The notes under the pieces are model-generated. The model was not told where the DNA came from and ran no database searches. It saw only the letters and a program-made list of their open reading frames with translations. Made by a program: the position numbers and the translations under genes. A stretch of DNA of 64,000 nucleotides, taken from assembly GCA_019915135.1 (NCBI GenBank), contig JAHLMK010000020.1, forward strand, positions 682,001 to 746,000, given 5' to 3'. Source of the stretch: Strobilurus pachycystidiatus. Taxonomy: Eukaryota > Basidiomycota > Agaricomycetes > Agaricales > Physalacriaceae. Below, piece by piece: positions 21,397 through 33,800 of this stretch (position 1 is its first letter; each line of letters starts with the position of its first letter).

Positions 21397-24300
21397 ATGA
21401 CTACTAGGGACACAAGACGCCGGGCCAGCGCTTACGAACGCGAACAACGGGAACAATGGGAAGACCAGAATTATCTTCTCAATGGCTACACCCTGCCCGT
21501 CCGTCGCAGGACTTCAATGCCTTGGCGAGTGCCCGTCACCCGTGCTCGACTATACGTTTTCGAAGGACGGGAAGCGCGTCCATGGAGAGCGGGGTTTGCG
21601 CTCTCCTCAGAAGCGTGTGCGGCGGGCGGGACAGGGCCAGAGCGGCGGCGTGCACGGCCCGATCGCGTCAGGCAGCGGTAGCGGGAGTGGAGGCGGCCAC
21701 TGGCAGCCGTTGCAAGACTCGCTCGATGATACCGTCCCACCCGACTCTCACCCCAATGACTGGGAGGATTACGACCCTCCTACTTCGCCAGCATCAAACT
21801 TCACGCCCAGTTCACCCCCACAACCTCTTGGCGGGCAGGATCTCCCACCAACTTCCGGACTTCCTCGTACATCCACCCGAACTGGCCCAGAAGGCGATAA
21901 GGGCCCGGCCAAGCGTTATAAAACGTCAGTACGTGCCGCCATTACATGCGGACGCGCACTCTCTGATATATCTTAAACAGGACGACACTATGTCGGTTTG
22001 GTTGCCCTTGCAGGACGAATTCATGGCGGAAACTTTCGTCGGCGAGATCCTTGAGGACGACGCTGCGTGTGCAACATGCGCCAAGAAGTGGTTACCCGAA
22101 CTCGCCATAGCGCAACTTTCCCCGGAGGCTCGCGCCGAGGCAGTTCCCGCCCTCTATCGCTGCCATACATGTGGGCGTTTCTTGGAGTGTGAAGACTGTT
22201 GCCGGCGGAGGCATGCGCGCTCACCGTTGCACGTTCTTCGCGTAAGCTAGTACCTAGTCATCCCCAGCTATGATTGACTTTTCACTTATAGGTCTGGCAT
22301 TCCGATTCGTTCGAGCCCGCCTGGCTCATCGATTTGGGCCTGCGGTACCAACTCGGTCATGGCGGTGGTATCTGCGCGGTCCCAAAGCCTGTTCGCATCG
22401 CCACAGTACTGCACGATAACGGTGTGCATCGAGTCTCTATCACGTCATGCGGCTGTGATCGCCACGCCGACAACATGGACGGATGGAGGGAACCGTTGGG
22501 CAACGGTTGGTATCCCGCGACCACCATTCAACCGCAGACGTATGCCACCTTCGAGTGCTTGAACCTTTCCGCCGCTTGAACGTCACAGCCCAGGTCAATG
22601 CTCGAGACTTTGTGACGACTTTGGAGTGTCTGACGGACCCACTTGGGCAGCATTACGTCCCGGACAGGTACAAGGCGTTCCAAACGATGTCCCGTCAATG
22701 GTCGTTCCTCAAACGCATGCGGAGACTCGGGTTGGGTCATCGGGAGAGGATCAGCAGCGCTCCTTTGGGTGCCGCGGCCGTGAGATGTTGGGCTTGTCCG
22801 CGGGCGAAGGTGAACCTTCCTGAGGGATGGGAAAAAGTCGCAGAGAATTTGAAGTGAGCTTCCAGATTGGTTCCAACGCTCGTCAGAGGGCTAACGAGTC
22901 ACGACACTTGACCAGATTTAAATTTCAACTCTTTTTGGGGCTCGATGCTAATTTTCGGATGGAGAGCAAGCTGCGAAAAAAGAGCAAAAATAAAGCGTAT
23001 CCGATTTTGGGCGATGGTCTGGGTTCCATGGTTCCAACGGACGAGTATTTGGACCATCTCAAGAAGTATGTCAAAGAGGAAGACGTGAGTTGGTCCAATA
23101 TTTGTGTGGAGTCGTGCTAACATGTTTTATCCTAGGTTTCAACTTGTATCGCCTTCGCGGCGCTGATGCAGAAAGAGACGCGCCGTGCCTCGGGTTTGCG
23201 GTGCACAGGCATCGGCGGCTGTATATGTACTCGACATGAGCTGATTCGTCCCCTCGGGTTGGGAGATTTGCTGAAGGGTGAAAGGTATGTTGCGCAGGTT
23301 GTAAAACACAAGCTTGACTAACATACGAACATTCTCAGATACGCCAACATGGACTTCATCTTTTGGGGAGCGATTTTAGGAGAGCAGGTCGACACAATCC
23401 TCGTATCATACGACATAGGATGCCAATGGAAAGTCCACCTCCTCGAGCGGCGCGAGGCGATGCCTTCGATGCTGCAGGCGGACCCTGGGGTTGATGGACC
23501 CAAGGTGAGGGTCGCATTGCCGGTGTGGCACGGTGCTGTTCACGAGGAGGATTGCACCATGTGCAACTCACTGAGGTGGAAGATGGGTGCGGCGATGACG
23601 GACGGTGAGGGTGTAGAGCGAGTTTGGGCCAAGCTGAACGGATTGGCGACTTCAACGAAGGAGATGCACGCCGACGGCCGCCACGAGGCAATCGAGGATG
23701 CAGTCGACGATCATAATTTCCAGAAGAACATCGGCCTCTGTGAGTCGTGCGCGCACTACCGGTATAATGATGGGTTCTGATGCGCAAAATGCTAGGTTCT
23801 CTCATCTCTCGTCGCTTGGAGGTCGCCATTGAGGAGCGAGCGATCCAGATGAGGAATTTTTCGGAGGTTTCTGATTCGCTTGACGAGGAGCTAATGACTG
23901 AATGGGAGAACGAGATCAAGAGGTGGCATGCCGCGGAGGATCACCCCAGGAAGAACGGCGACCCAAACGTCAAAAACCCATACGTTTTGGGCGTTAAGCA
24001 GGGTGCGTAGTGCGTTTGGAGCTTTTAGTCGTCTGAACTAACAGTCACTGGCCAACAGATATTGTCAAGATTGCTGACGTGCGCAAGCAGCTCGAGCTCG
24101 AGGAGAAGGCAGCCCATGACATCTTGGTCACGGAATCCGCTCAACGAAGCCAGCGGAAGGGAAGTCAAGCCATGTTCCTAACCCTCGGTCTACGATTGGA
24201 GGATATGCAGTCAGTGATTTGCGTGCTCCACGTGTACATGAACTGACCATTTGCTAGGGGTCGGATCAAGGACCTCCTGCGTTCTCGAAACAAGCCCGCT

Positions 24301-25409
24301 GGGAAGGATGGGGACGACAAGCTACAGGAACGGCGCGAGAGTTTCTTCAAGATCATGCGACGGTTCCGTTCCCTCCAGGATACGTATATGCCCGGAGTCG
24401 CCGGTCTCGTGGACAACGACGAGGAGGTGGCTTCGAGGGGCTCTGTTCCGACACCTGCTGAGTCGGTTAAACTGTGGATGCCTTCCGAATTGCCCTCAGC
24501 ATTACGCCACATGGGCCGCAAGGGTATTTTTGAGGCGGAGGAAAAGCTTCGTCGCGCGCAATGCTCTTCTTCACTCAATGCGCTTCGTCTGCGCCTCCAC
24601 ACTAAACGTCACCTGATCATGTTCCGGAACGCTTACCTACGTGGCCAACGACGCTCTGGACGCGCACGAACCGTCATCAATGGTGTCAGTGATAGCGTGG
24701 ACGCTATAGCTCGCGTATACCGTCGGGGGTGGGCCGCTTTGGTAGGTTTGGTAGGCGAGATAGGGTGTGGGGAGTATAGATTGTTGAACAAGGAGGACGT
24801 AACATTGCGGTACGTCCAAGATCACGATGCAAAGGCCAGCCGCCGCCTGGCAAAGTTAGCTGGCCGACAGACTCAGAACATGATGGCGGGGGCGGACTTG
24901 TTTCAGGACAGCGAGGAGGAGGATGCTACGGACGAGGCTGTCATTGCGGCCAGACAGACAGCCGACAACGCAGAAGGGAACGAGATGAACGGCGCCAGTC
25001 GTCGAACCCTGTCCTGGATCTGGACGGCTCAGGGAGCGCCTGATGAGTCAGACGAGTATCTTCGAGAATGTGCGGTTTTTTTTGCATGGATTTGGTGCAG
25101 GGCTGATTTTCTTTGGTAGCCGTGCGTGTCGAGTGGTGGAAGGCGTATGCTCGGAAGGAGCGGTGGCGAGAGGAGGTTTTGCTGGGGGAGGCCGAGAAGG
25201 AGTTCACTTTGGCTTCTTTGAGATTTGAGGCAGCGGAATGGCGGCGTCGAGGGGAGGTGTCATTTGGAGGTTACTTGCAGCAGAGGGGCCGCGAGGCGTA
25301 TGCGCGACGGCAGGCCCGGGTTTACGACAACCTTTGTGCATCTTTTGCACGCCGCTGGGCGCAGGGTGGGTCGATTGGCAAGCGTGTACGGCGGAAAGAC
25401 AATGAATAG
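21397..25409 (+). CDS. KDZ-type transposase of element A (one apparent frameshift)
   Basis: A multi-exon gene. A CxC2-like cysteine cluster (CATCAKKW, CHTCGRFLECEDCCRRRH) is followed by LGLRYQLGHGGGICAVP and VSITSCGCDRHAD. The catalytic core has FLGLDANFR (about 22935), VSYDIGCQW (about 23410) and TDGEGVERVWAKLN (about 23600), as in KDZ families. The C-terminal block has RTLSWIWTAQGAPDESDEYL and VRVEWWKAYARKERW, ending at 25409. Introns lie near 21925, 22245, 22855, 23085, 23290, 23740, 24010, 24210 and 25070. At about 22560 the frame changes by one base inside a conserved stretch (YATFECL then EPFRRLNVT), so the copy may be inactive or the base may be an error. The first intron and N-terminus are uncertain. 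Confidence 0.85.
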
Positions 25410-25770
25410 ATATGTTTCAATTGATGTGTCCTGTCCGCAATGGATTTCTTGTGCGCCACACTGCGTACACAAGTAACAGGTGACGAGTAACGATTAGATC
25501 TATTTCCCATTACGGTAGGTCTAGTCCGTGCTTTGGGTCAGGGTCTATGCTTGGGAGTCGAGTAGGCGCCGGATTGGGAAGGCCCTGAGGGCACTCTGAA
25601 GATCAGTACAGACCCATTCCGCATTAGGCAGGAGGGTGGGCGGAATGGCGCGCACGGCCTTACATAACCTGGCTCACTGGCGCGACGAAGACCCTGAGCA
25701 TGAGCGCTCGTGCCCTAGCAATTGCCCGGCCCTAGCAGTTGATGTGTTTGGAGGCTGAATGGGACCCCAT
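25410..25770. other. Right subterminal region of element A
   Basis: Non-coding. It contains CCTAGCAATTGCCCGG at 25714-25729, matching the left subterminal motif, and CCCTAGCAGTTGATG just after it. Confidence 0.55.
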
Positions 25771-25811
25771 CAATTGCTAGGCCATGAGCCTCATACCCAC
25801 AGCCACTGGTG
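25771..25811 (-). repeat. Right terminal inverted repeat of element A
   Basis: Read on the minus strand it starts CACCAGTGGCTGTGG, runs through TGAGGCTCAT and ends CCTAGCAATTG, mirroring the left end with one gap. It abuts the duplicated CCGTCTG at 25812-25818. Confidence 0.75.
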
Positions 25812-27854
25812 CCGTCTGTCCTGCCCATGCCGATAATTAGAGCAAGCGAGAAGAGTAACTGACACATGATCTTGTGCGCCTTGCAGTGGAGCTTGGGCAC
25901 GCCTGCGTCAATCTTTGTATTGGTAGGAATCCAGAGCCTCTCGGGAAGCTCTTTGAATCGCTCTGCCATCTTGACGAACCACTGGCACGCAACATCGTAG
26001 GAGAGGAAGACCTTCTTGACTTTGACGGGATAGAGACCGGAGGCGACAATGTAGTTGGTATTGCAGTATCTTCCATACCAGAGTTAGAGCAATAAAAATG
26101 AGATGCAATGACGCGACGAACCGCTCTCCCTTCTGCAGGTCGCCGACTCCCTGCCCGGGAACCATCTCGTGACGAGCGCAGGCGGTCATCACGACACCAG
26201 TTGCACGTAGGCCGGTGGAGTTCTTCGACTCGGCATGCGCCAGGGTTTTGAAGCCACTGCATGTGGAGATCTATACGCAAGGAACGCGTAAGCCGCGGTA
26301 GGCTAAATATATGATGAAGGAGAAGAACTTACATCTGTCTGTGTCGCAAATTTCGCGTAATGTTCCTTGTATCCCTTCTCCTCGACAAAATAGGCTTGGC
26401 CCGTGTGCAAGCCAGGGTCGGCTTCTTTGGTCGAGCGAAAAAGGCTTTGAAGACGAAAGTTGGCGTCCGAGGCCTGGATCTGCTGGTACAGGTACCTGTG
26501 GATTTGTCAAGACCCGCTCCGAAGATAAAGAGAAACACAAGCTTACTCCTTGTCGGGTGGGACGTCACGCCAACTCTTCAGAAGGTTGATTTCAGGGCGC
26601 GGACAGGCAGGACACTTGAGAGCCAGTTCGCCAATGCCGACGTTGCTATAACCATCATCTTCGCAGCCCTTCCCACCTCGCATCATCAGCGTGAGATGGC
26701 GGTATTGCCGAACGACTCGCAGGAAAGGTTTATATCGATCCTGTCAATTTCATCAATACATTCGTCGTCAGAAGAGCAAGCTAACATGCATACCTTAGGC
26801 ACGCACAATCCCGCGGCATCCGTTCTATACACCAGGTGCTTATAGTAATCGTAGGCCAAAAGCTTGCCAGCCAGAGTTAGAGCATCGAATTGCTCGAGAG
26901 ATTTGAACGTCACTGCTGTGCGCGGCCGCGTCACAGTAGCGGGAAACATCCCGGCACGGAGGAGTTGTATGCGTGGAGGTTGTTGTTCGACGCAGCCGCA
27001 AAAATCAACCGTGGCTTCATGAAGTGCGTTGTCGTGGATGATCACAAATTGTTCGTGGGCAGGGATGGGCACAGGACATTGGTCGGTATCTTCATGGCCA
27101 AGTTGCACCGTAGACCAAGAGCGCGAAGAGGCGTTCGCTCAAAGGTCCCGCCCTTCCACTCCTGTAGACAATTAGTTACCGGGTGCGATGAGACCGAAAT
27201 GAATAATCGCACCTGCACCACATGGCACGGCAACGACAGATGACGACGCACGATGCACGAACGACATTCGAGGCGAGTGGCATGACATTCTTTGCAGCGG
27301 AAAACAGCTGGGCGGGAGATGACGGTTTCGCCAGGAGCAAGAGGGAAATCTATAGTGCATTGGCAGCAAGGATGTCGATAACCGCCGCGGCCTTTGCCCC
27401 GTGTCAACTCGTTCAGGTACTCGGGACGGTAATCTGGACCGCCACCAATCCCACGCCAGCGGTGCAGCTCACGCAGCTACCAGGGGTGTCAATCGCACTC
27501 TGTAATTGTTGGGAGTCAACGACATACCTTCTTCGACGAAGCTTTGGCAGCATTCTTATGAAGGCGACGCTCTCTACCCAAACAAACCATCTCAAAGACT
27601 TGATGGACGACCGGAAAGGGCATATTCTCGGCGGAGACTGTCGAGTCCAGAATCGGGAAGTCGTCAACGTCCATTCCGAATGAGTCTCCAACATCTACGG
27701 CTGGAGTATGGCGATTTGTGTGGGCTTGGGAGACTTGTATTGGCGCGCTGCCCCGCTGACAGAGCCGACCTTGGTTACCACGATAGTAGGAGCCAACCGA
27801 AATGTCGGAGGACTTGTCGTGATGTCGATGCACTCTCAGACCTTGAGTCTTCAT
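25812..27854 (-). pseudogene. KDZ transposase of element B, N-terminal part
   Basis: The ATG is at 27854. The order is: basic N-terminus, DVDDFPILDSTV segment, CxC2-like cluster (CCQCTIDFP, CKECHATRLECRSC), VDFCGC, then CPACPRPEINL, SDANFRLQSL, ARHEMVPGQGVGDLQKGER and LSYDVACQWFVKMAERF. It ends in GMGRTDG exactly at element A (25811/25812). The C-terminal part resumes at 12025 and the two join in frame across the duplicated bases. Near 27108 the frame changes by one base within LGLR/VQLGHED, a second lesion. Intron junctions seen include those near 27180, 26780, 26530, 26310 and 26090. Confidence 0.85.
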
Positions 27855-28020
27855 GACGAGTCAGATGGAAGGATCGTGGTCAGCGGAGGGAGGGGAAGGC
27901 GCGAGAATAAGATATTTGCGAGAGTGGCGGTTCTGCCTCTGCGAATGCGGCACGTCAAGTCACACAACCCAAACGGGTGACCGCGAACACCCACCTTTGA
28001 CGTATGAGTCTTATTCTCCT

Positions 28021-28026
28021 TATAAA
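28021..28026 (+). promoter_or_regulatory. Possible TATA box
   Basis: TATAAA lies 36 bp before the ATG at 28062, in the 207-bp interval between two divergent genes. The position is short for a TATA-to-ATG distance but usual for compact fungal leaders. Confidence 0.4.
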
Positions 28027-28061
28027 CCGTATCTTGGTTCTCGATCTCCCTCCCAAACACC

Positions 28062-28653
28062 ATGCCGCCCATCATCTCTCAGTACATCGCGAACGCTACG
28101 CAAGGTGAAGGCACCGAGTTGGCCTGGGCTTCGCAGTCCCTCCATGTTGTAGGCCCGTTGCAAGCCCCTGCCTGGGTTAGAACGTGAGTAATATGCTGGT
28201 CTCGACGGACTGCTCCCTGCTCACCATGAGACCAGCGAGTTCAAATTTCACCGCGGGCAATACAATATGCTCCTCGAAGAGGTGGACGGTTTGACGCGCG
28301 TTGTGGCCGGGGCGCCTGGCTGTGACCGCGACGAATACTTGCTCGGCTTGTTCGAGATCTGGTTCTTGCTGTACCCCGAGGAGCGCGAGCGTCGCGAGGC
28401 GCGCTGCAAGGTCGGTTCTCTGGTTGTTTGCCGAAGTATGTATTGAACCAATTGGCAGGAAGTCACATTGGCGTTAGCCGACTTGGTTCGGACCGCCGTT
28501 GGTAGCCGCAGGAAGGAGAAGAAGGTTCGGGCGCGTCTCGGGCTGGAGTTCTCTCGGTCCACGACGCCGCTGATTGAGGTTCTTGATGACTTCGAGATGT
28601 GGGTTATGTTAGACTTTACGCACGAAAGGTACAGATACCCACTGTATCTGTAG
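28062..28653 (+). CDS. Unrecognised cargo protein of B, 163 aa
   Basis: The model is join(28062..28183, 28236..28410, 28459..28653); both introns (52 and 48 nt) keep the frame. It is helical and charged (YNMLLEEVDGLTRVVAGAPG, then LFEIWFLLYPEERERREARC), with no membrane segment or cysteine motif. It diverges from the KDZ transposase of B. No family recognised. Confidence 0.62.
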
Positions 28654-29285
28654 TAGTTGTTCAGAAAGTCATTTGTTTCTTGTCGCACAATGCTCTCGCT
28701 TGCTTGAGGATGTCGCAGTATGAGACGGCCGTATTCTTGGCGTTTTCTGGGCGTGTTCGGATGCTGGCGAGACTGGTGGGTTGCGTTCAATAAAAGAAGG
28801 CTGTGGATCGTGCTGCAAAGAGAAACTCTTGAGACGTATTGTTTGGACAGACGGCGACTTGGTTGGAGGACGGACAAGGTGTGGGTTTGAATGGGAAAGA
28901 TGTGGGAAAAATTGAATAGGGGAAGAGAGAAGGGCCGCAAGTCTAGGCTCAACTGTTATCACGCTGACTCACGGATCACGGGCACACTGCATTTATCATT
29001 GTCAAGATGTTTCAACCGGGTACAATCATAGAAAACAGAAGATACATAACTAAGTGATAACGCCACGGCGCAGAGAAATGAATGGGTACCAAGATGATAC
29101 GAGGGAATGAAAGGAATTAAACAGGGATGTGAATGAGCTATCATAGAGGGAGGAGTAAAAACGAGGTCACATCAAACGTCGCGTGGAAAAAGTCCAGGTC
29201 AAGTGAGATCAGAAAGCAAAAGATACCAAACTAAATGAACGTGGCGTTCTCTGAAAGGACTGCGCAGCGCGGGGCCTTCAACGCT
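28654..29285. other. Spacer without supported gene
   Basis: An antisense frame (28248-28952) overlaps the coding exons of the previous gene and has no domain signal. I see no independent gene. Confidence 0.4.
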
Positions 29286-30627
29286 TCAGCCGGTTGAGGT
29301 TGACGGTTTCGCCGCCGTCCCGCTTCCGGAGGCACGGGAGACCACCTGGAATGTCGGCACAACAACTCTGAACGAATGGGGGCACGGGTGACAGCCCATG
29401 TGGCACGTAGGGTCGTAGGAGGACCTACTGCTGAGTAGATGATCATTAGCTCCTTGTTCTGCCCGATGGTCGGGGGACGAACTTACTTGTTCAGGGTTTC
29501 GAGGGTGAGCTCAGGGGATTGGCGCTCTCCCTTGATGAAGTCGACAACGTTTCCGAGGTTGGCGTTCACCGAGGGCGAGGCTGGGCCGGTCATAAAGGGA
29601 GTGCAGCTAGGTGAGTTTGGAGATGGATCGTCAGAGAAATTTGCCCGTGTAAACGAAGCTCACACTCACATGCGTTTCTCGGTGCTGAGACACTGGCAGT
29701 CTTCGACGCAGCAATCCGAACAATAGCCATCGTCGTCAGCGAGCCCTCCCATCTCATCGTCAGAGTCCGTATCCCTGAAGTGATGGATTGAGTTCAGGAT
29801 AAATGGATGGAGGAAAGAAAGACAAACCATGAAACAGCGCAAGAACCCTTGAGGGCTCCAGCTACTTCCCGGATCTCATTCTCACTCTCCATGCTATCGA
29901 CGGACGGTGCAGAATCTCAGAGATTGGCCGAAAATACGACTATGCAAGACGACGTACCTGTTCGCAGTCTTCGTGGGCGAGATGAGCGAAATCACACGAG
30001 GGCCAGCACGAGGAGTGACTGGCTCGGGCGACCCGTTGTTCCCACTGACAGAAGTAGCGTCAGCCGCTCCGGCAGCAGGATCGTCGCCGAGCATTTCCTG
30101 GAGGGCTGCAAGAGTAGGGCCGTCCAAGTCGTGGTCCACGAATTCTCCGGACGTCCAGTCGACGCGCGTGTCTACCCACTGATCTACCTCTGCTTTGAGG
30201 CGTTCACGCTGGGGAAACCCACACCACGCTTTCCATCGCATGAGATTGAACAAGACCTACGACATGTTCAGTTGCAATGACGGTGGGCTGGATGGAGAGG
30301 GAGCACATACCTTGCGATCCCGGGCCCACGCATATCGGGTACCCTCATTGTTCTGCAGGCTGTCGCCATACAGCATGTCGCACCAGTAGAGGGACAGGCG
30401 TTCAACCAGCGCGACATGTGCAGCTTTCGGTAGAAGCTTGTGGCGTACTCGAAGTTCGACGGCTAGGAGGAACATACCGTCGCGCGCGGCGCGAGCGTGG
30501 AGGAACGGCGTGAAGTCCGCCACGTCGAATGGCGCGGGGACGGCTATCGTCTGATGTGTGTTAGAATAGACTCAGAATGGAAAAGGTGACATACCACGGC
30601 TTTTGCTTTGCGGGCCACTGCTGGCAT
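29286..30627 (-). CDS. Unrecognised seven-exon cargo protein of B, 335 aa
   Basis: The model is complement(29286..29430, 29487..29606, 29670..29774, 29828..29893, 29958..30256, 30311..30550, 30595..30627). All six introns are GT..AG and frame-consistent, which supports a genuine gene. The N-terminal part (residues 10-150) is helical with WCDMLYGDSLQNNEGTRYAW and WKAWCGFPQRERLKAEVDQW. A cluster of cysteines follows an acidic stretch (DSDDEMGG..., then YCSDCCVEDCQC). Start chosen at the first ATG before a conserved-looking exon. It has no counterpart in element A. Function unknown. Confidence 0.65.
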
Positions 30628-30899
30628 CGTAGTCGTAGGATGGCGTCGAGTACTGGGGAGGTGAGGGCAGAAAGGAGACAGACGTAGGGAAAAAAGAACC
30701 CTACACGGACTGCTTTATAGGACTGTCAGTTCGAGATCGTGCAAGATTGGGTCCCAATCGGGGAGACGTTAGAAGCCAGGGTGACTGGTCACATAAGAAA
30801 AGAACAGGAACTCGCTTTTATTCGCTTTGGTGATATAGTAGGCCCGCGCGATAATCCTCCCTCAGTCGATCCCGGCTGATGTTGAGAGCATACAGAATA
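30628..30899. other. Spacer between two same-strand cargo genes
   Basis: No gene or repeat is supported here; it likely holds the 3' end of one minus-strand gene and the promoter of the next. Confidence 0.4.
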
Positions 30900-33800
30900 C
30901 TATCCGACATAAGGTATGCCTCGTGAATTTTGTCGTAGAGAGGAACGGCCAAGGCACTCCGCGGATTCAGTGTATCCGTCCTCGAGCTTGTTGAGCATGT
31001 CGCTTGCGTTGTCGTTCAGCAAGGACAAAGCAGAGTGCTCTGCTGAGATAACCTTGTACGGGTCCTTCGATCCCAAAGTCCTCTTGGCTCGGAATTCGGC
31101 ATGCTGAGTGAGGGTTCGCGTTTTGATGAGGCGTTGCAGGTCGAGATGTGCTCGGTGGATGCGGGCGTAGTAAAATTCCCGATTACGCTCGTCCATGACG
31201 GCTGTATCAGACATGCTGAGGAAGTTGAGCACGGTGCCAGAGACGCTGGTAGCTGTCAGCGTCGGGCCTATTCGTCTATAGCGAGGGCGCACGAGGCAAC
31301 GACTGGAGAGCGGTGTAAGAGGTGGTGTATTGAATCCCGGGGGAAAGACAACGGTTCTCTGAAGAACTACTCTACTGACTACTGACTCTTTTATACAGTT
31401 CCCGACGCCCGACGCCCGATGGGCGCGGGTGCGCCCCTCTGACTCATTCCCGAGTCATCGCACGAGTCATCGCGCCATCCCGCCCGTGATTGGTCGGGAG
31501 CGCGCCCTATCCCGCCCGATCCCGCTCTCCCGTAGGCCAAGCTCCGCCACCATGTGCTACCGTCGGACGGCCGTCGGATAGATCCCGACGATGGGCGCGA
31601 TACCGTGGCTCCCGCCCGCGCAGGCGTCGTCTTCGATCGGCTAGGCGTCTGTGGCGCAGTCAAGTCATGACAATATCCCCTCTTCAAGGCGCATGTCCCC
31701 ATGGCGCGAATCTTAGCGCGACGCTGCGATCGGGACTGACTTCCTGCTGGTAGAACGTCGGCTACGATCCCTTCGCTCTTCTTGTAAGCCCGGAGAAGGG
31801 CCGGTGCTTGAATATCCGCTTCGTACGTCCAAGCGTTCTCCTCTAGGGGGTATCCTTTCCATTTGAGGAGGTATTGGGTCCGCCCACGGAACTTCTTGTG
31901 TCCCACGATTTTCTCGACCTCCCATTGTTCCTCGTCATCCACGATGACGGGATCGGGTCGCGTATAGGTCTGGTGAGGAAGTCCTTCGATGTAGGGTCGG
32001 AGGTAAACCGTGTTGAAGACATTGTGTATCTTGAACGAGGCAGGGAGCTGAATGCGATACGATGCCTTACCGATCTTCTTCAGGACTTTGAAAGGCCCGT
32101 ATCGTTTATCGGCGAGTTTCATAGAGGGACGATCGATCTTGAGATTGGTGGTCTCGAGAAGTACTTTGTCCCCGACTTTGTAGTCCGGATCCGGTCGTCG
32201 TTTCTCGTCGTAAAACCTCTTCATAGTGGCGGCGGCGGCCGTCAGGGCGGCGCGAGCTTCCTCCCTAGCCCTGTCCAGGCGAGTGACGAACTCGTCCGCA
32301 CTCTCGTTCCGAGTGGCGGTGCGGGGTTCCGTGCCTCGAAGCGGGTTGATGCCATACATCAGTTGGAAGGGGGATTTCTTCGTAGACGAGCTGGCCTTGT
32401 CGTTATAAGAGAATTCCGCTTGGGACAGCCAGGATGCCCAGTCGTTTTGTTGGTGATTGGTGAAGACGCGGAGGTACTGTTCCAGTTCCTGATTGATACG
32501 TTCCGTCTGTCCGTCCGTCTGTGGATGGTACGCGGTGGATGCTCGCTGTTTGACGCCAAGTCCTTGGTATAGTGCCGTGGTGAACTGGCCCACGAATTGG
32601 CCTCCTCGATCACTGATGACACTTATCGGGAATCCGAAGTCCTTCCAGACGTGATCCTGGAACAGCCTCGCTGCTCCTTCTCCCGTAATGTGAGTGGTGG
32701 TGGGCATGAACCTTGCCATCTTCGTAAATCGGTCGACCACTACCATGATGGAGTCGTATCCGAGGGACTCGGGGAGTTCGACGATTAGGTCGACGCTGAT
32801 ATGCTGCCAGGGCGCCGAGGGGATCTCGTTAGGTTGCAGTTGTCCGACTTTGAGTTGTCGGGACGATTTGGTCCTCTGACAGTCGAGGCATCCGTTACAA
32901 TAGCGCGCCACGTCTGCGTATAGTCCGGGCCACCAATAGTTCCGTAGCACTAGCTCCGTGGTTCGGAATCGTCCAGGGTGGCCCGCTATTGCGGTGTCGT
33001 GATGTTGCCGCATGATTCGTTGGCGTAGTGTGCGGTTGGCCGGGACATAGAGTAGTCCTTCTTTGGTAAGGTATCCTCCCTTATCTTCTACAGTCTTCCC
33101 GATCATCTTCTTCACTTTCTCCTCCCACTCGTCCTTCGCGGCGATTATTCGGTCCATAAAGTCGTTCCCTTTGGTGGCGATCGTGACTTCATCCATTGCC
33201 CGAATATGGTTATAATCGTCGATCGAGATCGGCGTGGCGAAGATGCGGCTGAGATATTCCTTTTTGAGTAATATGGTGTCGCGGTTGTCGTCCGCCCCCC
33301 TCTCATGTCCTTGTCGTCTCGACAAGAGATCGGCCTTTTTGTTCTGCGCCCCCCGGGCGGTGAACCAGCGTGAAGTTGTATTCCGCCAGATCGAGTGACC
33401 ACCGTGCCTGGCGGCGATTAAGCTTCTTGGCCTGCATGAAAACTTCGAGGTTCTTGTGATCCGTCAGGATGAGGGTTGGTTCCGGTGCTCCGAGAACGTA
33501 ATGCCTCCAGTCCGCCAGGGCTCTCATGATGGCCAACATTTCCTTGTCGTGTATGTCGTAGTTTTGTTCCGCGGGGCTCAGTGATTTGGACATGAATGCG
33601 ATGGGGACCGTCTTGCCGTCTTGTTCCTGGCTTAAGACGCCGCCCGTTGCGAATTCCGATGCGTCCACCTCGATGCGGTAGCGACCTGTTTGTGTTGGGA
33701 AGTGCAAGATGGGTTCCGAAGTGATTCGTTCCTTCAGATCCGCGAAGGCTTCTTCCTCCGCGTCTCCCCATCTCCAGGGGATATCCTTCTTCGAAAGGGA

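Larger units (their letters stand above)
12026..25811. mobile_element. Complete large KDZ transposon 'A' with cargo genes
   Basis: The left end (GAGTCCTAGCTGTAG...) and right end (reverse complement CACCAGTGGCTGTGG...) align as imperfect inverted repeats of about 42 bp, both running into CCTCAT and CTAGCAATTG. CCGTCTG is duplicated on the two sides. Inside, from left to right, are: an HMG-like gene (minus), two RNase H1-N genes (plus), a basic gene (minus), two small genes (minus), a gene at 20166 (plus) and a KDZ transposase (plus). A 7-bp exact duplication (8 bp with one mismatch) is compatible with the 8-bp duplications reported for Zisupton. Confidence 0.85.

Noticed and set aside
25714..25780. 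Separate tiny MITE at each border of the split KDZ gene
   Set aside because: The similar sequences at 12058-12110 and 25714-25780 are better explained as terminal and subterminal repeats of one large element, because the inverted match extends to the duplicated CCGTCTG.
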